A stretch of DNA of 64,000 nucleotides from Desmodus rotundus (lineage: Eukaryota; Chordata; Mammalia; Chiroptera; Phyllostomidae), in the NCBI RefSeq assembly GCF_022682495.2, contig NC_071393.1, forward strand, positions 102,971,010-103,035,009. The letters are read 5' to 3'. A program made the position numbers and the translations under genes. Under the pieces are notes generated by a model. It made no database searches. It was not told the origin of the DNA and saw only the letters and a program-made list of their open reading frames with translations. How positions within the stretch are numbered: the first letter of the stretch is position 1; each line of letters begins with the position of its first letter. Of this stretch, positions 23,640 to 35,769 are shown in pieces.

Positions 23640-23835
23640 ATGTCCCAGGCACTGATGGATTTTCTATCTCATGCAATTCTTATAACAGGTCTGTAGGACA
23701 GATGTTGTTCGTTCTATATTCAGCAATTGAGGAAAATAAAATTAAGAGATGTTGAGAACCTTGTCCAAGCGCACAAAGCTAGGAAGAACCGAAGCTGACA
23801 CTGGAAATCCCAAGTACCGTGCTCAGTTCCGCTGC
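23640..23835 (-). repeat. MIR, reverse (second of an inverted pair)
   Basis: Reads CCCAGGCACTGATGG, 'TGCAATTCTTATAACAGGTC', TTGAGGAAAATAAAATTAAG, 'CCTTGTCCAAGCGCACAAAG' and CTAGGAAGAACCGAAGCTGA. These match the MIR core on the opposite strand, directly abutting the preceding forward MIR. Confidence 0.75.
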
Positions 23836-25674
23836 ATGATTTGCAGGCCCAAGTGCAAGATGAAAATGTGGCCCCTTGTTCAAAAAGTAAGAATTTCAAG
23901 ATGATGAGAGCAAAACCTTAACCAAGTGTGGGGCTTTTATAAGTGTGGGGTCCTTCTAAGCGTGGGGTCCTTCTAAGCCCAGGGCCCTGGGTGACTGCAC
24001 AAGTTGCACCCCTGTGATGCTGCCCTTGACTGTGTTGTTTCCAAAACACTGGAGTGTGCTGGAAAGAGAACCAACATTAAAAAAACACACACATACCTGA
24101 GAATTAGCCTTAGGAATGAAATTAAATATAGGACAAGTGCATACCCTTGGTGTTTCATAAATGCCATTGTAACATGCTAACAACTTCTAAGGAGTACAGA
24201 GGTCATTAGTAAAAATAAAGAATTCAGGAAGCAGAGAAAAGAAAAGCCCACCCAGGCATGATCAACTGAATATGGAATAGGAATGGCCTTACCCATAATG
24301 TGAGTTTATTGAATTGTTCTGTTTTTCCCATATTCCAGGAGTCTAATTATGGTCTGGGTAAAATATCACTAAAGACATTTATATATCACACTTATTTTAG
24401 TTCGAACTCAGCTGCTTCCTGAAATTGCGAGCGTTAATCTGGACAAATGTATCCCAATTACGGATCACGTTAGCTAATACTTTGGGAAAACCTACTCAGC
24501 AAGGACACTTAATTTCAACTTTGCTCAAGTAAGAAGAGAAAGAAAGTAAGGAGGGAAAAGGATGTCCATTGAGTCTCTCAGTTTCCCTTCTCTTCCCCTG
24601 AGCTTGCTGAAGAACAACCTCTCTTGTGCTGCAGACAGGGATGCTTTGGAAGAGATGCTTTCTTGTCACCTCTGGCCAATTTCAGATACTCAGATGCCAA
24701 GTCCATTTTCCCGACGTGTTACATTTATTGAAGATGCTCAGACATGTCAAAAATAACATCTTCATTTAAAAAATGGGAAAGCTGAGGCACCCTGGTAATA
24801 CCTGTAAACTGTCCTTTACTATTGTATCCTAAACTACCTCCAGCACTATTTCGCTTCTTTTTAAACTAAATTTTCACCAGTTCTATGGTGAGGATGAATG
24901 AATAGATTAACAAGCATTCATCTGACACCTACTAAATTTCCTTTTCCAAGAGTAGGAAGGATTACTGAAGGGTCCACCATTGGAAAGAAGGGACTTTGGG
25001 CCCTCCTGAAATGAGAACCCTCATACCCTAGGCATAATGTGATGGCAAAGACCCTTGATGTGTTGATTAAGTTGGAGACTCTTGTAACCTCCATGGGGTA
25101 CTAAAGAACTCACTTCCAGGTGGAAGGTCACTGAAGATGTGGGATGAGAGGTGATGAGAAATGGAGAGTTTGATGCCAGATGGTAATCCATAAGACATCT
25201 AGCTGAAGCCTTCAGAAACTTGGACTAATTTTTCTATCAAAGAAGTACTAACCCCAAAGCACCAGACAGGCTCTTCCTTAAGGAGATGTCTCATTAGATT
25301 TGGCCACGTCCCTTCCATTTGGAATAAAAAGAATTCTATCATGGAAAAGCAGGTAAACTCAGTGGTGGGTTAGTGGCAGTAGAGTGGACCAAGGTCTTCT
25401 GGGAAATGGCCACGTCAGCTAACAGGTCTGATAGTCCCCTGATCCTGAGAAAGAATGTCCTGGGGATTTCTGCCCTGTGATGCACGTGAAGCCTGTCAGG
25501 GAGCACAGCACGGTGGGGTTGGGGGTGGGGGCAACATCTGATAATTATGCACAAATATCCATCCTGCCTTCTTCCTTCTAGTAACAGAGCTGGGAATAAG
25601 ATGGTGTGGTTGGAAATACACTTTCCATCCTCATTCCCTGCCCCCTGCCCTTCATCCTATAAGGGAGTTTTTCT
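23836..25674. other. Unrecognised sequence
   Basis: No named repeat and no plausible exon. Two overlapping minus-strand frames near 23956-24183 (64 and 75 codons) carry no domain motif. Confidence 0.4.
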
Positions 25675-25815
25675 TTTTTTCTTTTTTTTTAAATAACAAC
25701 TTTACTGAAATATAGTTAACATACCATACAAGTCACCCGTCAACAGTGTACAGTTCAGTCACAAAGTTGTTCAGCCAATAATACAATTACTTTCTGGGGT
25801 TTCCTCCCATCGTTT
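25675..25815 (-). repeat. Old L1 fragment, reverse
   Basis: T-rich start followed by AACTTTACTGAAATATAGTT, AACATACCATACAAGTCACC and AGTGTACAGTTCAGTCACAA, a well-known pattern of old L1 sequence read in reverse. Subfamily not assigned. Confidence 0.55.
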
Positions 25816-26339
25816 CTAGTCATCTTATTGCTTACCTCTCCCTTCTTTTTCCTTTCTTCTTCCTGTGCCTTCCCCATTTATCTTATCTAGTGAGAATTCG
25901 TTTATTGGCCAACTTGCAGGATTTTCTGCTTTTTAGAGAAATTTTGGACATAAACTTAATTTCCTTTCCTAATGGTGTTGCCCAATGTCCTTATGGGCCC
26001 TTTCCCCATTGCTCACCCTGTGCCGTCTCCTTCTGCTTTACCCGATTGCCCCAACATCTCAAAACCAGAGACTATCACAAGGAGAACACATTTCTCCTGC
26101 TTGGACATGGGTGTAGAATTCACCGGATAAATTGCTCATGTCCATCATTAATGTCCTAAAACCTGGCCCCTTCGCCATTAGGGGAGAAGCAACTTTATTT
26201 CACTGTATATAAAGGAGAAATTATGCTTCAAAAGAGAAAATGTCTTCTCCACCTCAATTGTTAGTTTCACTGAAGTCTTCAGTTTAAAACGAAACAAAAC
26301 AAAATGAAATGTGAATCAATATCTGCATGACATGGAAAG
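25816..26339. other. Unrecognised sequence
   Basis: No repeat or gene recognised. The 89-codon frame at 25890 has no motif. Confidence 0.35.
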
Positions 26340-26830
26340 GGAGCTAGAACGAGCCGTCCTGGGTGAGGAGACCAGTGGATGTTGCTGGAGCCGAAAAGCA
26401 CAGGCTTAGATTTAACATATCGATTAAGCAAAGCTCAGTGTCTTCAGCTGGGAAGAATCAAAGCGTGAAGCTAAACGTTAAATTAGCTGTGTGTCTCTAC
26501 CTCACCGCAGAGCCAAAATAAGGCAGCGTTTTTTATCCGTGCACCTCCTGTTGCCTGCCAAAAAGAATTCAAAGCAAGGAAAAATGTGCCTCCTGGTGTT
26601 TGAGAAGGTGCAAGATACATTTAAACATTGATTTATGCTTAATCACTCTTGAAGCTTCATTATTCCAAGTATAAGTATGAAAGACTGCCTCATCCAGCAG
26701 ACTTATTTGTTAATGTACCGACGGTAGCAACAGATGTGCTGTTTTTCACCAACAACCTGATCCGCTGGCTGATTCCTTGCTTCCGTTTTCGTTTTCCTGT
26801 CATTGATTTATTAACGATGTCTTACTTATC
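26340..26830. other. CpG-retaining AT-rich stretch, possible conserved non-coding element
   Basis: I count about 15 CpG in some 490 bases of moderately AT-rich, repeat-free sequence, well above the surrounding background. It contains several TAAT/ATTA cores, for example AACGTTAAATTAGCTG, and an ATCGATTA. Constraint or low germline methylation could explain this, but no comparison could be made here. Confidence 0.3.
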
Positions 26831-27549
26831 TGTGGCTCCTTTATGGGGTGGGCTTCCTCTGGCATGGTCTCAGGAGAGACGTTCTGCACCTTCCCCAGCA
26901 TAAAAAAACCCAGCCCCCTTCTCCGGTGTTCTTCATCACCGCTCAAGAGATTAGAGACTTTAATCATTCACTAACTGAAATAACCTCTGTGGCTTGCAGA
27001 GTTTATGGCCAATTTGTCTTCAATGAACACAATTCCACTGCTTTTCCTTGCTAAGAAATGGACCCTGCTTATTTCACCGCTTCTTTGCACCACAAGCGGT
27101 CGGTGTGCTGTCTGCAGGCCCAGTGAAAACAGTGGATGGCTCTGGGCCGCTCAGGACCACAAGGCGTGGCTCCGCATGGCCACGGGTGCTTGCCATGAAG
27201 CTGTTAACATCTGAGTTGCTTACAGAGCTGATGTGGCTTTTAACTCTAAGCAGCAGAGGAAGGGAGGGTAAACGAGAAACGGTCCTGAAATTTTAGGACC
27301 ATTTGCAGAACCCTCAGTGGTGCTGTCTGTTCCACAGGCCTAATGGACCCCTTTGGTTGTCTATGTCCAAAAGAAAAAAAAAAGATCTTGGTTTGTTTTG
27401 AAATTTGGGACCTCTGGTAAACCTAACTGCTCTGTAAATGGAGGCTTACAAAGGCATATTTTGCCATTAAGTTTTACCTGAAGATTGGAAAGTAACTTCT
27501 TGTTGTACAGTTAAGGTTTCTAAAACTCTGTATACGTCAGTAGGTATGT
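26831..27549. other. Unrecognised sequence
   Basis: Several short overlapping frames (68-84 codons) at 26649-27296 in two reading frames, none with a domain motif or convincing splice context. No repeat recognised. Confidence 0.35.
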
Positions 27550-28003
27550 TGGCGTTGTAGATGTCAGGATTCTCTGTCCAGACCTCCTGGAGGACTCAGG
27601 CACTTGCTCCCCCTCACCCCACTCCATGCCAGCAGCTGACAGCTCTCAGCTAAGAGTTTTCCTGAGCCTTGCTCTGAGCTGAAGAGAGCCAGCAACCTAG
27701 CTCAAGGTCACGATTACCTCCCAGGGGCAGCTCCTATTGGGTGACTGTCTGATGCAGGGTATAAAGGCCTGGCCCCTCCACCCAATTTGGGACTGCCCTG
27801 CAGGACCATCCCAGATCCATAGCTCCCCATGGGACCAGCTGAACCTTAACTGTGACCACATCACCATTTTCCTTCTGCCCAGTTCTGCTTCCTTTACTCC
27901 CCCTCAAGGGTTGATCCTGAGAGCACTTCCTCTTCCTAATAAGCTTTCTGTGGACAAATCTGTCTCAGACTTTGCTTCCCTGAGAACCAGCTCTGAAACA
28001 GTT
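27550..28003 (+). mobile_element. ERVL/MLT2-type LTR (5' side)
   Basis: Shows a TATA-like GGGTATAAAGGCCTGG, 'GACTGCCCTGCAGGACCATC', 'TTCTGCCCAGTTCTGCTTCC', CAAGGGTTGATCCTGAGAGC, a degraded polyadenylation region CTAATAAGCTTTCTG and a CTCAGACTTTGCTTCC end. These are landmarks of MLT2-class LTRs of ERVL elements. The related LTR at about 30.0-30.25 kb aligns with the 3' half. The left boundary is approximate. Confidence 0.65.
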
Positions 28004-29999
28004 GGCCCTAAGAGTGATATATCACAAGCTAAAGGCTACGTGCGAAAGCCGGAGGGCTGCCACACGAAGAGATCACCTGCAGTCGGAGGGCAGAAGAGCT
28101 GAGGAACAGCTTTTTGAAAGCAGCAGAGCTGCAGAGAAGGCCCGGTTCTCAGCTCCGGCAGGTTGCTGTGCCACGGCCAGGAGCGGGACCTTGAAATGTG
28201 AGATAGGTATGCTTAGGTGATACACTAGGAAAACATGATCTCCTAGATTCTTCTGAACCCTCTGGACCCACAGATGTGGTCATTCCTCCCTGTTAAAGGC
28301 TAATGCTCCTCGCTTGCCTAAAAATGGTGCAGAGGTCTCTGCTTTGCAAGATGACACACTCCTTCTTCTCATATCAACCCACAGTTCCCTTCCTGGCCAA
28401 AAGGACAAATAATGAGGGTTGAATCCCAGCCTAACTTGCCTGGGAAAGTGCTGAAAGAGAAAATCACTATACTTGAAAGGAGCTGCAGGACCTACCTAAC
28501 ATGGGCTGGCAAGAGCCAGGACACTGTCGATAGGACTGGATTCTGAGAGTGCTCAGTCACTGAGGGCAGAGAACAAAGTTGGACCAAGGAGAGGGTATGG
28601 ATATGGCACCATTTAGCAGTGATAGACAACCTAACAGCCTGACAAGGACCCAGGGGAAAGAGTCTAACAGGCTGCTAGGATGGCTTTTGGAGCTTGGAGA
28701 AATTGATGGCTCACACTAAATAAAGTGGACACGCCAGAACTACCATGGAAGATGGTGGCAGGCAGAACCAGAAGACTCAGAAGGAGGCATGATGGAGTAG
28801 ACACACTATATATGGCCAGAGAGCTCCTTCAAATCTGCTGCCTCCAGAAGTTGAGTGCTCACACGCTGGGCAAGAGGGGAGTACCCAAACATTTCAGACA
28901 CTGTTGGGCCAAGGGTGTGTGCCGATCTTGATACCTGCAGAGCGGAGGTGTCATCTAGGCTTCCTGTTAGAGGGTGGGACACGGAGGCCTGGTAATAAAG
29001 GAGGTCCAGGTCAGGTCCAACTCTCAGTGTGTCCACTAGGGGCACAGGCCCACCAGGTGGTCTCTTCCCTGGACCTGGAATGTATAATTGGTAGTTGGCA
29101 GAAAACCCGTCTTAGCTCCTCAGCTTTGGGGTAAGAGCTATCGTTAGGATAAAGGTCAAAGCGAAATTGCCCAATTCCCCCACTGACCAAGATGGTAAAT
29201 AAACACCTTCACAACCAAGGGGAATGGCAACGATTAGCATTATTATTAATAACCTAAAGGATGCAGGGGTTGGGGGCAGTCCCAATCATATCCCCATTAA
29301 TTAGCCAGTCAGCTCCCAACAAAGGCCAGACAGAGCTTGAAGAATGAGATTGTGAATTGCTGTAACAAGTAGCCCAGTTTCAAATGGGGTGCCCCATGTG
29401 GCATCTTTGCTCCTACATTAGCATGGCCTTGGCACATGGTTTGTGGCTATTTAATATGGATATATATTTTTTCATTTCAATCAGAAAGGCAGATAAGAAA
29501 CAGCTCATAGTCACCTTGGCTAGGCAAAAATAGAAATACATTTATGGCCTTTTCCCAGGACTATGCTGACTGTTCACTCTGTCATAAATACGATGAAAGT
29601 CAAGCATCTGAGAATGGACACAAACAAGGCCACGGGGCTCAGATTCCTGTTTCATCCACCGATACACTGGTACCTCTCCCTCAGCTCCATGACCACCTGA
29701 CGATGGAGGGTAAAGGTCAAGTTTGGTTCATGATGTATTTGGTTCTGCTTAGTAGGTACAAGTTGGAAATCCTCACAGCGGGCACAGATTTGGATGATTC
29801 ACCTGCCTACCCACTTTGGGTAGAAGAAGAAGTAAGTGACGTTAGAAAATCTATGGACCCATGGACAGTAGTGGATGATTGGCTGCTTGGTCAGGAGCCT
29901 GGAAAGAGAAAGATGAGAAAATTGAGGACAAGGAGGTCTGAGGAAGAGGAGCCAGCTGGAGGAGAGGCTACCCAGTGATACAGGGAACCTCCTAAATCA
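28004..29999 (+). mobile_element. ERVL-type internal remnant
   Basis: About 2 kb between two MLT2-like LTRs in the same orientation, much shorter than an intact ERVL. Most of it is too diverged to assign. Near 29855-29965 the sequence around AGTAGTGGATGATTGGCTGC and 'GGTCAGGAGCCTGGAAAGAG' resembles the RNase H part of ERVL pol, from memory. Gag, protease, most of pol and the integrase appear deleted or unrecognisable. No function is expected. Confidence 0.5.
29544..29978 (+). pseudogene. Open frame in decayed ERVL pol (RNase H region)
   Basis: 144 codons remain open. The C-terminal third (around WTVVDDWLLGQEPGKRKMRK) overlaps the stretch resembling retroviral RNase H, but I see no intact catalytic set. 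The N-terminal part has C-X2-C and H residues (CSLCHKYDE) that do not form a complete zinc knuckle. It is probably a chance survivor of a dead pol gene. A domesticated fragment would require conservation in other bats. Confidence 0.4.
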
Positions 30000-30255
30000 A
30001 CCATTGAATGGCAACACAGAAGCGTAAAGGTCTGGCCTGCTCACTCCAGTTTGGTACAGCCTTGAAGGGCCATCCAGCCTCAAAACTCTCTCTGGGATTA
30101 GCTACGGCATTTTTTAAATTACTGCATCATAGTTGAACTTCTTCCACTACGCAATCCTGCTGCCTTCACTCCTCCACAGACAGCCCTCGCCAATAAATCA
30201 TCTGCATTCAACTTTCATCTCAGATTCTGTTTCCTAGAGATCCCATCTGAGACAA
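30000..30255 (+). mobile_element. ERVL/MLT2-type LTR (3' side, partial)
   Basis: Aligns with the 3' half of the LTR at 27550-28003. Matching landmarks are GCGTAAAGGTCTGGCC, a GGGCCATCCAGCCTC block, CAATCCTGCTGCCTTCACTC, CCAATAAATCATCTGCA (with AATAAA) and CAGATTCTGTTTCCTAGAGA, ending in TGAGACA. The 5' half is not recognisable. Confidence 0.6.
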
Positions 30256-32901
30256 TTACCACATGGGTTTTCATAATTGGCGTTTTTATTTACAAAGCTT
30301 TTCCACTTTTAGTCTGATAGGCAGGCTAGTGTAAGCTAAACCAATAGGGAACCTGAAAAAAGACAGGAGCTATTATTCAGCCTGTCACCTAATAATTCAG
30401 TGGCCAAATCATGCCTGAGCCATGGGCCCTGTCTATCACTGAAGTTCAAGGTCAGTGTTTGCCCAAGCGGGCTGCAGTCTGACACCAAGTCTTCTCTTCA
30501 TCCACCTCTCCCATTTCCCACCCCACTTGTAACCCCCGGCATGTCAGGGGTGTGTTAAGAAGGAACAGAAAAGAGAATTTATGAAGCAGCAGCAATCAGA
30601 TGTTAACAAGAAGGTTGCTAACTGGCCGTACCAGCTATGAAGTCCGGCCTCTGCACAAATGTTCTACCCTCCTCCCTTCCACATGGAGCCCGCATGGAAC
30701 AGGACTCCTGAGGAACCCTCATGCAGACTTCTGCTCCAGTGCATTGTGTTCCACCTCCATCAACTAAAATGTACAATTAGCCACCATTGCGTTTAGGAAT
30801 ATATCAGGTCTGAAAGCTAAAAGGCCTCTCCCCTGGACCCAAACCCCCTCTCTCTACCCTAATTACATGCTTCACTCTCAGTGTGCTCTCCTGCCTCCCT
30901 GTCTGCAGGAGCAGACGCTCCTCATGGGGAACTTGGCTGCTCGATGTCTCAGAAGAGCTGGGATATTTAATGGCCTCGTGTTCAGGTCTCTACTGGCCTC
31001 CTCTGTGGTGCTGGGTTTTCTTTAGGCATCTTCAGAGAGCACTGAACAGCGACTGTTTATCCCCTTTGTTGGACCTTTCTTACTCCTGTGCTTTGACTCA
31101 GTGGCTCTGATTTGGTTCAAAGAGTTCACTTTGTCTCCTCTCTTCCTTGCTCCCATCTCTTCAGATTTATCTCTATTTAGCTGCCTGATGTTGCTTTGGG
31201 GCTAAATATATGCAGGGCCCAACCTGGGGATTAAATGTTGGAAGTGACTTGTTTTAATGTTTTCCATTTTTAATTTCAGGCTTGCTTCATTGAATTGCCA
31301 AGTGAAATGTGCATGCAATGGGAACTCAGCAGCTTTGAGATTGGAGGAGGGATGTGAAACTCAGGTTCTTGCAGCTTCTTGCTTAAAAAAAAAAAAAAAA
31401 AGGAATGATCCACTCGGATAAAGCCAACACTGCTGGAAATGCCACTCCCGTCCTCCCTCAGCTCTGCCCAGGTATGAGGACAGACGATTTTGAACAGGAA
31501 GGTCCAACAAGAGCCAGTCCCTTAACCAACCCAAACAAGCTGCAAGGTCTATTCAGGGTCCCATACCCAGCATGCATGAGCATTAGAACTAGGTTTTAAG
31601 CTTGGTGGTTGCTGCTCAAAGAGCAACAGTTTTTCTTAAGTAACTTTTTGTGTATGCTCTACATAGCAAGGAGCTTTTGTGCTGCTTCAGGAACTTTTCT
31701 TCTTGGCGTGAAGCTGCCATGAACCCCAGACACCTAGTTCAACACCATGACCATCTGCTTACCCTGTCTCCCTGCAGAGCTGCATACTGTTTCTACACGC
31801 CCCCCCCATCCCTTTGCCCCAGCTTGAAGCTGCTCTGCTTCAATGCACATGGGCTCCATCCCTTCTTAGAAGGCGCTGCGGTTATCCATGTGCTAAGGAA
31901 TATTCTCTCCATCCATAGACATCATTTACAGTTAAACTATTTGAACAGTAATATCATCATACCATCCTGGGTGATACCCAAGCTTCCTGTGTTCCCAACT
32001 CATTATCTTTGGAGGCTGGTCCTGCGAGGCCAACGCTATAGCTGGATTGTTTCTCTGATCTTAAACTCTGTCATTTCCAGCTTATTTTCATCTCCCTGAC
32101 CATGAACATTTAGGTTCTGGGATTACATGCAGTTAATCCACAATCGACTTGCACAGAAACTTCAATAAGGATAGAACTTGGAAAACATGCTGCTATGCAA
32201 ATCCTACCTAGGCTTGTACTTTTCAGTTAGACAGCAGATGGGTTGTTATGTTAAGACATGACTCTAATGGTTCTCTTACATATATATACATATATGGTTG
32301 TCATATATATATATTTCCCCACCCCAGGACCTTTTGAAATTAGAGATCATGTCACATGAAATGCACCTTGGGAAATGTTAGCTTAACCTGAACAATTCAA
32401 GTAAAATTGAATTTTACTTTATTCTTTTTCCCCTTGTGAAAGTTGTAGCCTCAGAGAAGTTTCATGCCTTCATTTTCTGCCAGTAAAATTTTGAATCTTA
32501 AAGTTCTTGGGGATATTAATTTGACCGCTGTACTAACTAACAACTTCTGAAGGCTGACTTTCTAATGTATTTCAGAATCCAGTGGTTGAAAAATAAGAGA
32601 GTTTCATCTAGGTATTTGCTTATTTCCCAAACCAGTGAGATGCAGGAGTTAGATTCTCACTCCAGTGACCCATATGAAACCTAAAGGTCCGTTTCTCTGT
32701 TATCTATTGTACTTTTTGTGAGCCTTAAGTTTGATGAAAACCCCTTGTTTTATATTTATCCAACTGTAGAATGTAATTAGGGTTCCATACTCACTTCCCT
32801 GCTGAGAAGAGAAATGAAGAAAATAGCATATTATTAAAGTTGAGATATTTCACATATATTTGTTTAGTAACTCAAAATTGCAGGATGTAGTCTAAATGAA
32901 A
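30256..32901. other. Unrecognised sequence
   Basis: About 2.6 kb with no named repeat. The 149-codon frame at 31650-32099 has no motif and crosses a C8 run, so it is probably not coding. Simple repeats are an A18 run near 31385 and an AT/TACATA-type microsatellite at 32278-32313. Confidence 0.4.
32278..32313 (+). repeat. TA/CATATA microsatellite
   Basis: Alternating TA with ACATA interruptions, split by GGTTG. Confidence 0.8.
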
Positions 32902-32911
32902 TACGGTGGTA

Positions 32912-32993
32912 CCTCAGTACCAGTCGTTAATTTGTTCCAGAACCCATGACAAGTGCCAAAACTGACAAGTACCAAACAATGAATCATTTTGTC
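32912..32993 (+). repeat. Small unclassified repeat with internal near-repeats
   Basis: Contains AGTACC, GACAAGTGCCAAAACT and GACAAGTACCAAACA, the last two being tandem near-copies. The left neighbour TACGGTGGTA (32902-32911) recurs at 33255-33264. The class is unknown. Confidence 0.35.
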
Positions 32994-33254
32994 TTGTGGG
33001 GCTGCATCTTCAAAGCCAACAGCGACTGGTCCGATCTTCTCACGTCCTATCATGGACGCTGCCTGTCCTGTCTCCCTCTTTTCTTTACGAGCACCCTTGT
33101 GATAATATTGGGGCTCAGATAATCCAGAATTATCTCCCATCTCAAGATCCCTAACCACACCTGCAAAATCCCTTTTGCTGTATAAGGGGGCGTGTGCAGG
33201 ACCTCGGAGTGGGAGCTAGGCATTTTGGCGGTGATGGGGCATTATACTGCCTAC
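32994..33254 (-). mobile_element. MLT1-like LTR, reverse orientation
   Basis: Contains CTTCAAAGCCAACAGCGACT, 'GCACCCTTGTGATAATATTG', 'CAGATAATCCAGAATTATCT', CCATCTCAAGATCCCTAA, 'CACACCTGCAAAATCCCTTT' and a CATTATACTGCCTAC end. This is the order of MLT1-type LTR sequence on the minus strand. It is probably partial, since the polyadenylation-side landmarks are missing. Confidence 0.65.
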
Positions 33255-33264
33255 TACGGTGGTA

Positions 33265-35430
33265 TTGCACGTAAACAACTCTACATATTCTTTGTTAAGA
33301 ATCTTCATTCATTTGATAAGTCAGAAATTGATTCCTGAGGAAGTTTTAAAGATTGGTCAAGGTCATTCTAGAGGAATAACCCTCTACCACTCCATTGCTT
33401 AGTCACAACTCATTCAATTTCTTGAGGGAAAAGTAATGTTTTTTGGATCTGAGACATAGAGATGACTACATACATTTGTCACCTTCACTTTGCCAATTCT
33501 TCATTTTATTTAATTCTGTAGAGACTTGGCATGTTGCCCTGGGCAACTGGCCACTGCTTAAAATACCGCCAATTTGGGACTAGATGAGAAAGATTACGAG
33601 AGACTTGCTCAAAGTAGTGCAGCTTGACTGAAGATGTATGACAGCAACATCGGCGAATAATAAGGGCATTTTTTTAAAAGCCTTTGTGTTGGGGTTTTGT
33701 TTAAAATAAGGTGCACCCCACCAGCACAGCTCTACCCGGTGGTGCTCTTCGTTTTGGTCACCATAGCAAGTTTTGTATCTATTGCCGTGCTCTACCGGCT
33801 GATGCCCCTGTGTGTTCCAAATGTCCCGTAGCTTACCATGAAAAATCAGGACTTAATTCATTTACCCTGGCTCCTCCATGGCTTTCTCTGCCAACACAGC
33901 TGCAGTGCAGCTCCTCCATCTAGAAACCTGGCAGCCTTCCCAGCTGGCTGCTACCTGCCAACACTTTTCTGAAGACCAGCCAGAGGAGGGAAGAACAGGA
34001 GGGCGGGGGGCTGAGGAGGAAGGAAGGAGAAGATGCAAATCTAATTGCATTGGCCTTCAGCCCCCTTAGATCTCCACGCTCGCAGAGGTGGTGACATGTT
34101 TGAATTCAGCAGCCTTCACTGATGTTGCTTGTAAAAGTCCTATTGAGATGTGGGCACGCTTTCCTGAGGTTTGAGTCTCCAGAAGCGCCCTGATCTTCCT
34201 CTTTATTTTGCAATTAGGGGGAACTAGGCACACCCCACTGGCTGGAATGATGGCCTCCCATGCAGAAGGGGGGTGAGCTGGTGTTCTTATGTTTCTTTAC
34301 TCATATGCTAATCATTCAATTTATGTACTTTTCCTCCCTCATTTCCATGATGCACTACAACAATACTGTCCAACTTTTCTGGGTGAGGACCTCTTGTTAA
34401 TGTCAAATTTTATAGCCTTCCCACAAGATAGTTGTTGCATTTTTCCTATTAGTTGATTTTTTAAATGTGTGACCAAAAAGTATCTGAATTCAGTGAGCTT
34501 TGTATAAATCTGTGTTTTATGAATCACAGCAGTACCTGATAACATTTAAAACCCAGCAGACACGCAGACCCTGGCCGTACCTGGTGCAAAGTCTGTGCCC
34601 TGCGATATTAATGGAATGAATAAGACAGTGCTTACTGTGAATATGAATTCGTGGGCCTTGTTACAGTAACTTGACAACCTAGAGAGATGATGGCTCAGGA
34701 GGGGGTACCACCGGAGGGAAACAGGGACCAACTTGCCCCGTTTTGTGTGTGCTGGGGCTGGGGCTGGGGCTGGGTCTGGGGGTGGCTCTGCCAGCTCTCA
34801 ACAAGAATGTATGCACTCCAGGGGAAAGAGGAGAGATTGCTGTTCAGAATAGGCCTGCCCACGGGAACACACACTATGGAGGTCCCTGTTTTCACGGTTC
34901 ATAACCCTTCAAAACAAACAAAGCTGGTCTGTAAGTTAGGAGTTCAGTTACACTGTTTTGGGTTATATTACAAACCCCACCAGGACAAGTGACCCCACTG
35001 CAACTGGAGGTAAGAGGGGGAACCATCCAAGCAGACAAGATACCAGCCAGGACAGCCAGCTCTAGCCCACGAGAGGACTTCCTTGGGGGAAAAGTGATTT
35101 CCAGTTCTCTGCTATCCTGCAAATAAGTTATGGACCAAAGAAGAGGTGTCTGAAGAGAGAACTGGTGATACCATTTTTGGAAACCAGAAGAGTATGGTGG
35201 TACATTTCAGTGTATCAGAATGGACAACTAGCCAGAGTTTGTAAGAAGGTCCTGAAGCACACCCCTCAGACCCTTGTCCCTAGTGAGTAGGCATTAACCC
35301 TGAGGGTTCCAAGGTGCCTAGGGTGGTCAAGCAGGGACTCAAGGCAGAGACAACCTAGCAACTGGTAAGAAAAAACTTGAATTTTTAACAACTACAAAGC
35401 TATACCTCGGCATATTGGCTGCCAAAGTTA
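33265..35430. other. Unrecognised sequence
   Basis: About 2.2 kb without named repeats. The GGGGCT minisatellite at 34752-34785 lies inside and accounts for the GW-rich 101-codon frame at 34687. Confidence 0.4.
34752..34785 (+). repeat. GGGGCT minisatellite, possible G-quadruplex
   Basis: Five G runs of three to five bases separated by two to three bases (GGGGCT repeated, then GGGTCT and GGGGGTGG). Confidence 0.75.
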
Positions 35431-35592
35431 AAGTATAGAATAGGAAATGGAGTAGCCGAAGAACTTACACGCATGACCCATGGACATGAACAATGGTGGG
35501 GCTATGGCCTGAGGGAGTGGGGTTGCTGGGTGGAGGGGGGAAAACAGGGGGAAACTGGGACAACTGTAATAGCATAATCAATAAAAAATAAT
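35431..35592 (+). mobile_element. 5'-truncated L1/HAL1 3' end (copy C)
   Basis: Matches only the last 160 bases of copies A and D: ATAGGAAATGGAGTAGCC, AAGAACTTACACGCATGACC, CATGGACATGAACAATGG, the G-rich stretch and ACTGTAATAGCATAATCAAT followed by AAAA. Whether its source was a HAL1-like or a full L1 cannot be told, since they would share this tail. Confidence 0.85.
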
Positions 35593-35769
35593 TTAGAGCA
35601 TTTTTTAAAAAGAACTCTAAAGGGTTTTAGAGCCATGGGAAGAAACTGTTGATAGACTCCCATGTCTTCATTTTTCTCTCGCTGTTGCTATAGCAAATTC
35701 AAACCTCGACTCTTCTGCTGAGAGAAGGAGACTCCTAGATAAAAGCATCTTTTCCCGAGGTGAAAGGGA

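Noticed and set aside
31650..32099. 149-codon plus-strand frame
   Set aside because: Crosses a C8 homopolymer, has no recognisable domain and is in unannotated spacer. Weak.
33711..33923. 70-codon frame with C-X2-C-X9-C-X2-C spacing (FCIYCRALPADAPVCSKC), like a zinc ribbon
   Set aside because: No flanking exon structure, no second ribbon half and no homologous protein I can name. A chance arrangement in a short frame is more likely, though a search of exon databases would settle it.
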